Positions 1 to 5,919 of a stretch of DNA of 7,562 nt are shown here, in pieces. The stretch comes from an uncultured Acidobacteriota bacterium. GTDB taxonomy: Bacteria > Acidobacteriota > Blastocatellia > Pyrinomonadales > Pyrinomonadaceae. The stretch lies in the NCBI GenBank assembly GCA_902826385.1, contig CADEEU010000176.1, positions 1 through 7,562 on the forward strand, given 5' to 3'. Made by a program: the position numbers and the translations under genes. Position 1 is the stretch's first letter; every line of letters begins with the position of its first letter. Below the pieces are notes generated by a model, which worked only from the letters and a program-made list of their open reading frames with translations, was not told the origin of the DNA and made no database searches.

Positions 1-116
1 TGGGAAGTGCCAAGGTCGTATCTCAAATCGATGAGTAGATCAGTGGGAATGCCTGAGACTTCGGTTGTGAGCTTCCCATTGTCTTGCTCAAGAATGAAAG
101 TGATCTCGTTTTTCAT
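1..116 (-). CDS. Small unknown protein, N-terminal 38 residues only (3' end outside window)
   Basis: An ATG at 116-114 opens a frame that stays open to the window edge. It reads MKNEITFILEQD at the start and continues through VSGIPTDLLIDLRYDL. I do not recognise the family. The start is supported by its position: the ATG shares four bases with the TGA stop of the DUF2997 gene (ATGA on the minus strand, 116-113), a classic translational-coupling overlap. It is the last visible gene of the left operon. The visible part has no signal peptide or membrane segment. Alternating hydrophobic and charged residues at the N-terminus suggest beta strands, as in its DUF2997 neighbour, but this is only an impression. 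Confidence 0.6.
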   Translation of the reverse strand, partial: MKNEITFILEQDNGKLTTEVSGIPTDLLIDLRYDLGTS

Positions 117-304
117 TTTCGTTTGGAAGTCTGTTTTGACTCCAATTTGATGAAATACTCTTGCTTTTTAGTTTCAACGGAGGGGGCACCTAAGATCTCC
201 TTCAGCTGTCGTGCAGCCTTCTCGCACGCAGTCCCTTGATACCCTATTATCTCGGTTTCGCATGTTCCCCGTTCGGTATCGATCTTGAATTCAACTTCGG
301 GCAT
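113..304 (-). CDS. DUF2997 family protein
   Basis: This 63-aa protein begins MPEVEFKIDTERG and continues with ETEIIGYQGTACEKAARQL and a late QEYF segment. That layout is typical of DUF2997: a short beta-strand pair (a sequence of the type MPEIEFxI), a G-x-x-G-x-x-C turn, a helix ending in LG, and a C-terminal Y/F-rich tail. Family members are usually 50-70 aa, so it is full length. The function of DUF2997 is unknown. It is repeatedly found beside DUF1257 and Ycf46-like ATPases, as here. The start is firm because AAGGAGG lies 9 nt upstream of the ATG. The conserved Cys (residue 27) is present. The basic tail (SKQTSKRK) is a local feature. It is probably cytoplasmic and could be a small partner of the DUF1257 protein (inference). 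Confidence 0.85.
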   Translation of the reverse strand: MPEVEFKIDTERGTCETEIIGYQGTACEKAARQLKEILGAPSVETKKQEYFIKLESKQTSKRK

Positions 305-313
305 TGTCGGTAT

Positions 314-321
314 CCTCCTTA
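314..321 (-). promoter_or_regulatory. Strong Shine-Dalgarno embedded in upstream stop codon
   Basis: On the minus strand the TAA stop of the DUF1257 gene (321-319) runs straight into AAGGAGG (320-314), a near-perfect Shine-Dalgarno site for the DUF2997 gene starting at 304. A ribosome terminating on DUF1257 sits on this site, so the two proteins are probably made in a coupled and perhaps fixed ratio. This is the strongest ribosome-binding site in the left operon. Confidence 0.7.
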
Positions 322-717
322 GTATTTGATTCTTATTTTGAGAGTTTTTCCGATTCGTTCCTTGATAAGCGTGCCACCGAGCTTCTTGGCCATCTTTCTT
401 GCCGCTGCTTCGTGATAGCTGTTCTGAAGCCGGATCACAAAGTCCTTCCCTAAGTGGTGATTCAGGTCCATATCGTCGATGACGGCAACATAGCCTTTTG
501 ACGTTTTCCGGAAGCCGATATCTCCTAAAAGCGATCGTCCACGTACTTGGCGACGCCTGATTACGACGTCGGCTGTTTGTGGATCCCGCTTATCCCATCC
601 TTCGAGAGGAATGTCAGTTCCTATTGTCGGAGATGCGAACCCGCATTCGGCCAAGGCTTCGAGGAGCAACTCGCGATTCGGGAATGACTGGGATTCAAAG
701 GTCATGTATTTACTCAT
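319..717 (-). CDS. DUF1257 (Ycf35-like) protein
   Basis: The 132-aa product matches the DUF1257/Ycf35 layout. An N-terminal SKYMTF segment and a helix (residues about 15-26, ELLLEALAECGF) are followed by a central ADVVIRR strand, the characteristic DIGFRKTSKGYVAVIDDMD hairpin (about 66-84), a helix with LQNSYHEAAARKMAKKLGG, and a basic C-terminal strand (TLKIRIKY). Usual family length is about 100-135 aa, so it is complete. Ycf35 is known from cyanobacteria and algal plastids but has no established biochemical role. Here it follows the Ycf46-like AAA+ gene by 15 nt and precedes DUF2997 by 14 nt. The start at 717 has CGGAGAA about 6 nt upstream. A second Met (residue 5) is possible but less well placed. 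Physical association with the AAA+ protein is an inference from gene order. Confidence 0.85.
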   Translation of the reverse strand: MSKYMTFESQSFPNRELLLEALAECGFASPTIGTDIPLEGWDKRDPQTADVVIRRRQVRGRSLLGDIGFRKTSKGYVAVIDDMDLNHHLGKDFVIRLQNSYHEAAARKMAKKLGGTLIKERIGKTLKIRIKY

Positions 718-732
718 TAAAATTCTCCGTTC

Positions 733-2352
733 TTAGAGTTCATAGATCCGATCGGTGCGGTTTCCGGCTAGCCCGGTATTCTCGATTCGTGATCCAACGC
801 CTTTGATATTGTTCCGAGCCCATTTGCGGATCTCTTCGATCTTCTCGCTCATCATCTGGGCGGTTGGTGTAATAGTCTCTATGGCTTTAACAATGTCGCG
901 GGTCTCCGCCTGTCGGTCGCCGTCGATGAAGGCTTCAAGGACTCCATCTTTTACTGCACCTTCTATTTCCGCGCCCGAAAAGTCCTTGCTTTTTTCTACA
1001 AGCTTTTCGAGGTCGAACTGTTCGGCGTCGAGTGCCCTTTTCTTGAGGTGAACCCGAAAGATTTCCTTGCGGTCCTCTGTCTCCGGGAGATCGACAAAAT
1101 GTATATAGGAGAACCGTCCGATCCTGAACTGTTCGGATTCAAGTTCGCGAACATCGTTGGCTGTCGCAAAAACGAGAACATCCTTGTTGTCCTGCATCCA
1201 GTTGAGAAGATAGGAGATGGTTCGCGCCGTTTCGCCGCCGTCGGTCTTGTTCGACGATTTCATTCCGGAGACGGCCTTCTCGAATTCGCTTATACCCAGG
1301 ATGCCCTTGATCGTTCCGGCGATCGATAACGCCCGCTTTATCGACATTGCCGAGGAACCGATCACGCCTCCGCCCTCACCCATGATTGAACCGAAGTCGA
1401 GATCAAGCAGAGCCCGATTCGTAATGCTTGAAGCGACACGTTTACAGAGATCCTTTCCGCATCCAGGAAGCCCGACAAGCAGTATCCCTTTGCACGGTTC
1501 GACGTGTCGCGCCTTCGCTCTCGGACTGAAAGTGTATGCTGCACGTTCGAGGATTGCTCGAAGCGATTGGTAGCCGCCTAAGTTGCTTGCCGGTTCAGGA
1601 TGAACATAGGTAAGCGAACCGCTGCCGCGGATTACGTTCTTCTTTTCCTCAAGGATGACATTGATCGAGTCTTGATTTAGACCGTTACAACTGATGACTG
1701 CCTTTGCGACCACATTGCTAATCTCAACCGCTGTTAGACCAAGGAGAGACTGCTGCAATGCGTCTTGGGTCTCCTTGGTAAGGCTAATGTCGAGGCCGTT
1801 AGACCTCAGGTTCTCGAACTGAAGTTCGATCGAGTCTTCGATCTCCGACTCCCTCGGAAGGTCGAGTTCTATCTGCGTTACTTCCTTTTCAAGTGTTTTG
1901 AGTTCCGGGAAATTCGGTCCTACAAAGAGAACTGTGGCTTTCGTCGATTTCAGCTTCCAGGCGATCTCACGAAGCCTTCGAACAAGCAGCGGGTCTTCTT
2001 GCCCAAACGGCGAGATATAGGGTGCGTAGTCACAAAGCAGGAAAATACCTGTCTTCTGCTCGCTGATAAAGCCAAGAAGACTTTCGGGATCTTCGGTATC
2101 GCCGATCGTTTGAGGCGAGCTAAGCAGTCCCTCTTTCGGATCGACTACCTTCTGAAGGCCGCTTGGACGACTCCAAAAGTAGAGAGACTTTTCCTTATGC
2201 CGCTCCTGAAAGACGAGATCGACCAACGCCTCTCTTACGCGGTCTTCTTCGAAGGTATTGATAGCGATAAGCGGATATCGGGCCCTGATCCTGATATCAA
2301 GCTCATGTAGAAACTTCCGGATGCTGTCAGCACCGGTTTCTAATTCAGACAT
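733..2352 (-). CDS. Ycf46-like AAA+ protein with degenerate Walker A and B motifs
   Basis: This 539-aa protein has the two-part Ycf46 plan. The N-terminal part (about 1-240) begins after RYPLIAINTFEEDRV and resembles the degenerate first domain of Ycf46. The AAA+ domain follows at about 255-500. Recognisable AAA+ landmarks are a P-loop GLPGCGKD (294-301), a Walker B region ILGISEFEKA (351-360), sensor-1 ATAND (N399), an arginine-finger region RIGRF (R410, R413), and the small-domain motif FSGAEIEGAV (458-467) in the sensor-2 region. Two catalytic positions are changed: the P-loop Ser/Thr is Asp301 (codon gat), and the Walker B Asp of the usual WIDEIDKA is Ser355 (codon agc), with Glu356 kept. 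Both lost residues normally coordinate Mg2+. The frame is intact, so this is not simple decay. No strong ribosome-binding site precedes the ATG at 2352. Length is close to the cyanobacterial ~500 aa. The Ycf46-type assignment is firm; ATPase activity is doubtful. Confidence 0.85.
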   Translation of the reverse strand: MSELETGADSIRKFLHELDIRIRARYPLIAINTFEEDRVREALVDLVFQERHKEKSLYFWSRPSGLQKVVDPKEGLLSSPQTIGDTEDPESLLGFISEQKTGIFLLCDYAPYISPFGQEDPLLVRRLREIAWKLKSTKATVLFVGPNFPELKTLEKEVTQIELDLPRESEIEDSIELQFENLRSNGLDISLTKETQDALQQSLLGLTAVEISNVVAKAVISCNGLNQDSINVILEEKKNVIRGSGSLTYVHPEPASNLGGYQSLRAILERAAYTFSPRAKARHVEPCKGILLVGLPGCGKDLCKRVASSITNRALLDLDFGSIMGEGGGVIGSSAMSIKRALSIAGTIKGILGISEFEKAVSGMKSSNKTDGGETARTISYLLNWMQDNKDVLVFATANDVRELESEQFRIGRFSYIHFVDLPETEDRKEIFRVHLKKRALDAEQFDLEKLVEKSKDFSGAEIEGAVKDGVLEAFIDGDRQAETRDIVKAIETITPTAQMMSEKIEEIRKWARNNIKGVGSRIENTGLAGNRTDRIYEL

Positions 2353-2373
2353 TATTTGTTTACTGGAAAGTGT

Positions 2374-2790
2374 TTAAGAAACGGATTGTGTGACAAGACG
2401 CCCGTTATGGCCATTTCGTCCATTGTTGCCGGTCGGTTTAGCTGCCTCGGTCATTCTCTCGACCTTCTGCATTTCTTCTCTTGATGCGATGCCGTTGTCG
2501 ATCTTGAACCCTAGATTTGCTAAAGCCCTGCCGACAGCACTTGTTTCACCGTTTTCGATAAACGATGTTGTGTTCACATATCCCTGGCCACGGATCTCGA
2601 AGGCATGGCCGGTAGAACTGGGTTCTGCATCATCTCTGCTCCGATACGCACCGGCTTTTATACACACGAAACCGCTGTCTTCGTTTAGCCTTATGATCTC
2701 GGTAACGATCCGACCGTCCGGATACTTCTCATAGAACTCTGCTATGCGCGTATGAACCGGAATGTATTTGCTCAGGTCGAAGTTTGCCAT
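2374..2790 (-). CDS. Phage-type ERF/Rad52-like single-strand annealing protein candidate
   Basis: The 138-aa product begins MANFDLSKYIPVHTRIAEFYEKYPDGRI, a pattern I know from many phage and mobile-element hypothetical proteins (YIPVxxRIxxFYxxYPxGRI). A beta-rich core follows (TEIIRLNEDSGFVCIKAGAYR, then STGHAFEIRGQGYVN), then the helical motif NGETSAVGRALANLGF (about 82-97) and IASREEM. The motif resembles the TSAxGRAL helix of ERF/Rad52-type annealing proteins. Families of this size in phage recombination loci are thought to bind or anneal ssDNA, so the role is inferred rather than shown. The C-terminal tail is polar and Gly/Asn-rich (GNNGRNGHNGR), as in ssDNA-binding proteins. A GAGG site lies about 9 nt upstream of the ATG. 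It sits 25 nt after the coiled-coil gene and 21 nt before the AAA+ gene. Confidence 0.6.
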   Translation of the reverse strand: MANFDLSKYIPVHTRIAEFYEKYPDGRIVTEIIRLNEDSGFVCIKAGAYRSRDDAEPSSTGHAFEIRGQGYVNTTSFIENGETSAVGRALANLGFKIDNGIASREEMQKVERMTEAAKPTGNNGRNGHNGRLVTQSVS

Positions 2791-2815
2791 TTAGTGGACC
2801 TCGTACAACTTTGGT

Positions 2816-4261
2816 CTAGAGTTCGAGAGCGGTTAGGCGGTCTTCATCAAGTAGCTTCTTTGAATGAACGGACGTCATTCTCAAAAGATCGCTTAGGGCA
2901 GTTCGCATCTCTTCTGGCGAACGCTGCTTCGCTTCCCGGCCTGCGGCCGTTTGCAATTGTTCGAGAACGTTTTCGAGAGATGTATCTCCCGTGAAATTCA
3001 TAAGTTGATACCATTCGCACATCTGGCGAGCCCGTTTCGCTAATGAACCCGATACAAACTTCGCATCCTTCATTCGTTCCGCCATTTCAGAAGCAGATTC
3101 AAAAATGTTCGCCGTTATCTGTGCGAAGCCTTCCTTTATCGGAGAAACGGCCTCTTCGGCTTCACGCTGGGCGGCCTCGATCTTCATGTTCCGGATTCGT
3201 TCCTTTACCTCGCGTTCTCGGGCAGTCTCGTTCGAAGCCTCATCGACCCTGATCTGCTCGATTCTTCGCCTCGAATCCAGTTCAAGTTCGAGAGATGTGC
3301 GTTCAGCATCAATTCTTGCTGTTTGAAGTGAAAGCGTTTTGGCGAGATTTCGCTCCGCGATCATCTCCGAACCAAGGACAATCACTTTCGGCCTCATGGT
3401 TATCACAAGACCGTCGCGGATCATTTCAGGTGTTGGCACCATCCCGATCGCCTGGGCCGCAACCGCGTTGATAAATTCGGCTCGGTCAAATGGCTCATCA
3501 GTAGTTGCCAAAAATCGATCGGCTGAATCCTCGGCAAGTTTATTGAAACTGTCCTGTAGAACCGCAAGGAGATCGTCGTACTTTTCGAGCACCTCGGCCT
3601 TTGATTTTGCAAGGGTTTCACAGGCTTTCAGATATGCCTGCTCAAACTGTTCGAATGCGGTCCATGGGATCCATTTGTATTCGCTCGTCCCCCAGACGGT
3701 TTCGCATAGAGTGAATCGGAAGCCGAATTTCGTCAGAGCTTGATGTGCCTGAGCCGCGCCACGCATCAGTTTGTTTCTGTAGACGTCCGGCAGTAAGCCT
3801 GCCCGGGGCGGACTAACGCGAACGGCCGCGTTTTCGGGGAGTTTTACTCCAAGAGTCTTCCATTCCAGTTGCCGTACTAAAGAACCAAACCCTCGGCAGT
3901 CGATGTTTATGAAAATCCCCTCGCTTTCAAGCGTGGAGAGATCGAACGGCAGCGATTCGACTTCGTTGACACCAATCTCAAGTTCTGTGGCAGCTCGTTC
4001 CTTTCTTGCATCGACACGACTAAGTACATCGCGAACCAGGTTCGACGGCGACAGACTTTCAACGGGAGGCGTCCTCTCGGGAAGTTCTAATTCCTGGGAA
4101 ACACTACGAATATCGGAAATCTCTGGCGACAAGGGTTCATTGTCTGCTCGAGCTAACCCGTTCCGGCCAAAAATATTTTGTAAGACCGACGAGGCCAACG
4201 AGTTCGAATTTGAAACCCGAACTGGTTTGCCGGCAGCCGCGTTGTGTTGCAGAGTTTCCAT
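2816..4261 (-). CDS. DUF3150-like coiled-coil protein of a mobile element
   Basis: This 481-aa protein is the first gene of the left operon. The visible order is: a polar, probably disordered N-terminus (1-95); a DUF3150-like region (about 115-270) containing GFGSLVRQLEW, GLLPDVYRNKL, KFGFRFTL and the aromatic stretch EYKWIPWTAFEQF; a long charged helix rich in Arg/Glu/Ala (about 298-375, coiled-coil-like, with repeated ER/RE pairs); and a helical C-terminus. DUF3150-type proteins occur in phages and integrative elements beside AAA+ ATPases. No function is established and my assignment is tentative. I chose the ATG at 4261. An in-frame TTG at 4336 would add 25 residues, but that extension is unconvincing, and METLQHN is a plausible natural N-terminus. 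The ribosome-binding site is weak with either start. There is no signal peptide or transmembrane segment. Confidence 0.6.
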   Translation of the reverse strand: METLQHNAAAGKPVRVSNSNSLASSVLQNIFGRNGLARADNEPLSPEISDIRSVSQELELPERTPPVESLSPSNLVRDVLSRVDARKERAATELEIGVNEVESLPFDLSTLESEGIFINIDCRGFGSLVRQLEWKTLGVKLPENAAVRVSPPRAGLLPDVYRNKLMRGAAQAHQALTKFGFRFTLCETVWGTSEYKWIPWTAFEQFEQAYLKACETLAKSKAEVLEKYDDLLAVLQDSFNKLAEDSADRFLATTDEPFDRAEFINAVAAQAIGMVPTPEMIRDGLVITMRPKVIVLGSEMIAERNLAKTLSLQTARIDAERTSLELELDSRRRIEQIRVDEASNETAREREVKERIRNMKIEAAQREAEEAVSPIKEGFAQITANIFESASEMAERMKDAKFVSGSLAKRARQMCEWYQLMNFTGDTSLENVLEQLQTAAGREAKQRSPEEMRTALSDLLRMTSVHSKKLLDEDRLTALEL

Positions 4262-4398
4262 CTTCACATTTTGCCCGCAGCCCTTTTTTTGCGTGCCCGA
4301 TAAACCGAGCGCTAAGTACTGACGAGCAATGAACAATTTGATCTTGTTCGTTCGGTGGCTAATTCAACGTCGAAGGGAACGAAGATCGAAAACGTCAA

Positions 4399-4608
4399 GC
4401 GTTTGAATAGGAAGTTCCAGCATCCGAAGCCTTCTTCCCAACATCTGGAACCCGATTTCCTGCGTCTGACAACTCACGTCTAGCGTCGGGAAGTGATTTC
4501 CAAGCGTCTGGAAACTGTCTCCCGGCGTCTGGAAATGATTTCCCGGCGTCTCGAAACGACCTCCCGGCATCGGGAACGATACTTCCGGCGCCTGAAACTC
4601 TCTCAAAA
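4399..4608. repeat. Ten tandem 21-nt degenerate repeats, no indels
   Basis: Ten consecutive 21-nt units begin at 4399, 4420, 4441, 4462, 4483, 4504, 4525, 4546, 4567 and 4588. Each unit starts near GCGTCTGGAA and ends near TTTCCCG. The best copies are 4504-4566, where three units all begin GCGTCT and end TCCCG. The outer copies are worn, but the length is never broken. Most units hold GGAA and TTCC half-sites in inverted order (the clearest is GGAAATGATTTCC at 4531-4543). Because 21 is a multiple of three, several frames stay open. One minus-strand frame (4395-4643) would encode heptads of the type DAGKSFP, and another (4364-4606) heptads of the type TPGNHFQ. Neither has an ATG or a ribosome-binding site. 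The function is unknown: possible roles are a protein-binding array, an origin-like element or an eroded repeat peptide. Confidence 0.85.
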
Positions 4609-4662
4609 CGCCAGTTTTCGTTAATTCCCGAGCAAAACGGCAAATTTCCGGGGCATGTAAAC

Positions 4663-4692
4663 TTTAAAATTCCTATAGATTCTGCTTATAAT
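4663..4692 (+). promoter_or_regulatory. Sigma70-like promoter for the 4754 gene
   Basis: A perfect -10 box TATAAT lies at 4687-4692. TTTAAA at 4663-4668 is an acceptable -35 box (4 of 6 matches), with an 18-nt spacer. Transcription would begin near 4699, giving a leader of about 55 nt. The promoter lies just downstream of the 21-nt repeat array, so factors binding the array could affect it. Confidence 0.6.
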
Positions 4693-4737
4693 GTTGGCGA
4701 TTACCGAAACCGTACAATCGTTATAAAACCCAATATT

Positions 4738-4744
4738 AAGGAGA
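4738..4744 (+). promoter_or_regulatory. Shine-Dalgarno site of the 4754 gene
   Basis: AAGGAGA at 4738-4744 stands 9 nt before the ATG at 4754, with a U-rich spacer (CTTTTTTAC). It fixes the start of the 217-aa gene and suggests efficient translation. Confidence 0.75.
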
Positions 4745-4753
4745 CTTTTTTAC

Positions 4754-5407
4754 ATGCCCAAGAGCTTGCAGGATTTATCCGACAGTGAACTTATCGACGT
4801 TGCGAATCAGTTGGTGGCCGCTTTGACGGCCGACCCGGCGGCGTATAACGTTACTCCGGCGCAGATCACGGCGCTCGGCACTTTGAGAAGCACCTTTGAC
4901 GCGGATGTGACGGCACAGGTCGCCGCTCTTGCCGCATCGAAAGCCGCGACCGCAACCAAAGAAGGCAGCCGGGCTCCGCTGATCGCCGAGATGCGAACGC
5001 GACGCGACATGGCCAAAGCCGCCGGAGCCAGCGAAGCTCAGATGGCCGCGACGGCTCTGCCGTTCGGCGGCGAAAAGGTCCCGCCGACCGCGACCGTTCC
5101 CGCAGGTTCCGTCGATACGTCCGAACGCCTTCGCCACACCATCAATTGGACCGAAGCAACGACGCCCGACAACAAACGCCGGCCACGCGGCGCCATGGGC
5201 GCCGAGATCTACGTCAAGATCGACGGCCCGCCGCCAACCGACGAAAAACAGTGCACCTTCCTCACGGTAGATTCCGCCACGCCCTACGTCGCCCAATACG
5301 ACGGCTCCGACGCCGGTAAAATGGCCCACTATATGATGCGCTGGCGAATGCGCGACGGCTCCACCGGCGCCTGGTCCGAAACCATCAGCGCCACCATTAC
5401 GGGTTAA
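4754..5407 (+). CDS. Hypothetical protein with C-terminal fibronectin-III-like domain
   Basis: The 217-aa protein has two parts. Residues 1-105 are Ala-rich and helical (DLSDSELIDVANQLVAAL, then AALAASKAATATKEG and RAPLIAEMRTRRDMAKAAG). Residues about 127-217 resemble a fibronectin-III-like beta-sandwich, with TINWTEA, a KRRPRGAMGAEIYVKI strand, TPYVAQYDGSDAGKMAHYMMRW, and an ending GAWSETISATI. I recognise this ending and the GAEIYVK motif from uncharacterised bacterial proteins, but know of no assigned function. There is no signal peptide or membrane segment, so it is probably cytoplasmic or exported by a non-Sec route. It has its own promoter and strong ribosome-binding site. Sampled lines are about 58-73% G+C, clearly richer than the left operon, which suggests a different origin. 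The high G+C also creates a long antisense open frame that I regard as a shadow. Confidence 0.75.
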   Translation: MPKSLQDLSDSELIDVANQLVAALTADPAAYNVTPAQITALGTLRSTFDADVTAQVAALAASKAATATKEGSRAPLIAEMRTRRDMAKAAGASEAQMAATALPFGGEKVPPTATVPAGSVDTSERLRHTINWTEATTPDNKRRPRGAMGAEIYVKIDGPPPTDEKQCTFLTVDSATPYVAQYDGSDAGKMAHYMMRWRMRDGSTGAWSETISATITG

Positions 5408-5416
5408 TACAAAAAA

Positions 5417-5463
5417 CGTCGTTGGCAATACGCCAAATCGAGCGTGTTACCAACGGCGTTGGT
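5417..5463 (+). repeat. Nested inverted repeats after the 4754 gene, possible terminator
   Basis: Three stems can form here. ACCAACG-G-CGTTGGT (5449-5463) is a perfect 7-bp palindrome around one base. TTGGC-AATAC-GCCAA (5422-5436) is a 5-bp stem. A longer alternative pairs 5417-5425 with 5450-5458, nine base pairs with one G-T wobble. The long stem is incompatible with the two short hairpins, a layout seen in attenuators. There is no U-run, so it is not a standard intrinsic terminator. Confidence 0.4.
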
Positions 5464-5495
5464 GTTAATCAATAGTTCGGCGTTTCTTGTTATCT

Positions 5496-5524
5496 TTGCG
5501 TTTTATGAATCCAAGTGCTATAAA
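5496..5524 (+). promoter_or_regulatory. Possible extended -10 promoter for the ABM gene
   Basis: TGCTATAAA (5516-5524) resembles an extended -10 element. TTGCGT (5496-5501) lies 17 nt upstream as a weak -35 box. The leader would be only about 20 nt, just enough for the GGAGG site at 5540-5544. The call rests on short motifs. Confidence 0.4.
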
Positions 5525-5550
5525 TAACAGACAATTCTCGGAGGAAAATT

Positions 5551-5880
5551 ATGGTTAAATTTGCATTGTTGGCGACCCTGAAAGCCAAAACGGGCAAAGA
5601 GGCGGAAGTTGAACAGTTTTTGAAAAGCGCATTACCGCTCGTTGAAGCCGAACCCGACACGGCGCAATGGTATGCGATAAAATTTGACGATTCGACATTT
5701 GGGATTTTCGACACCTTTGCCGATGAAGCGGGACGCAACGCGCATTTAAACGGCAAAGTCGCCGCCGCGCTGATGGAAAAGGCAAGCGAACTTTTCGCGG
5801 AAGCACCAGACATTAAAAAGCTCGAAATACTAACGGCGAAGGTTGGCGACAGCACCAAAACGAAAGCAAGCAATAGTTAA
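5551..5880 (+). CDS. Antibiotic biosynthesis monooxygenase (ABM) family protein
   Basis: This 109-aa protein has the ferredoxin-like fold signature of the ABM/dimeric alpha-beta barrel family. A first strand (FALLATLKAK) is followed by a helix (GKEAEVEQFLKSALPLV), the strand TAQWYAIKFDDSTFGIFDTFADEAGRNAHL (about 38-67), a helix ending in LMEKASELF, and a last strand (KKLEILTAKV). Relatives of about 95-110 aa include quinol and heme-related monooxygenases and many uncharacterised stress-related proteins, usually homodimers. The substrate cannot be told from sequence. The conserved Trp/Tyr (residues 40-41) and the His in NAHL are present. GGAGG lies 6 nt before the ATG. It does not look like a mobile-element function and is probably cargo or host-derived. 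It converges on the PRTRC genes. Confidence 0.85.
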   Translation: MVKFALLATLKAKTGKEAEVEQFLKSALPLVEAEPDTAQWYAIKFDDSTFGIFDTFADEAGRNAHLNGKVAAALMEKASELFAEAPDIKKLEILTAKVGDSTKTKASNS

Positions 5881-5919
5881 TTTGTTTGTGGACTGAAGCG
5901 ACACGCCGAACAATTCAAT

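Larger units (their letters stand above)
4262..4753. other. 492-nt divergent intergenic region
   Basis: This region separates the minus-strand left operon from the plus-strand island, so promoters for both directions should lie here. The plus-strand promoter is clear (4663-4692). I see no convincing minus-strand promoter for the 4261 gene: TTGACG occurs at 4398-4393 on the minus strand without a matching -10 box. About 210 bp in the middle is a 21-nt repeat array. No RNA gene was recognised. Open frames across the array start only with TTG and lack ribosome-binding sites. Confidence 0.6.

Noticed and set aside
1765..2310. 181-aa plus-strand open frame inside the AAA+ gene
   Set aside because: It lies fully antisense to a recognisable Ycf46-like protein, and its product has no familiar motif.
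733..2352. Reading the AAA+ gene as a pseudogene because of the lost catalytic residues
   Set aside because: The frame is complete at full family length, other AAA+ motifs are kept, and it sits in a tightly spaced operon, so it appears to be maintained.
3903..4322. 139-aa plus-strand open frame
   Set aside because: It is antisense to the N-terminal part of the 481-aa gene, Ser-rich low-complexity, with no ribosome-binding site noted.
4262..4336. 25-residue N-terminal extension of the 481-aa protein from a TTG start
   Set aside because: There is no ribosome-binding site before the TTG, and the extension is unlike the polar N-terminus that follows the ATG at 4261. It cannot be fully excluded.
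4399..4608. CRISPR array
   Set aside because: Units are contiguous, without unique spacers, too short at 21 nt and degenerate. No cas genes are present.
4775..5428. 217-aa minus-strand open frame opposite the FN3-like gene
   Set aside because: It is a composition shadow of a G+C-rich gene. The plus-strand gene has a promoter, a ribosome-binding site and recognisable protein motifs. The antisense product is Gly/Arg/His-rich without a recognisable domain.
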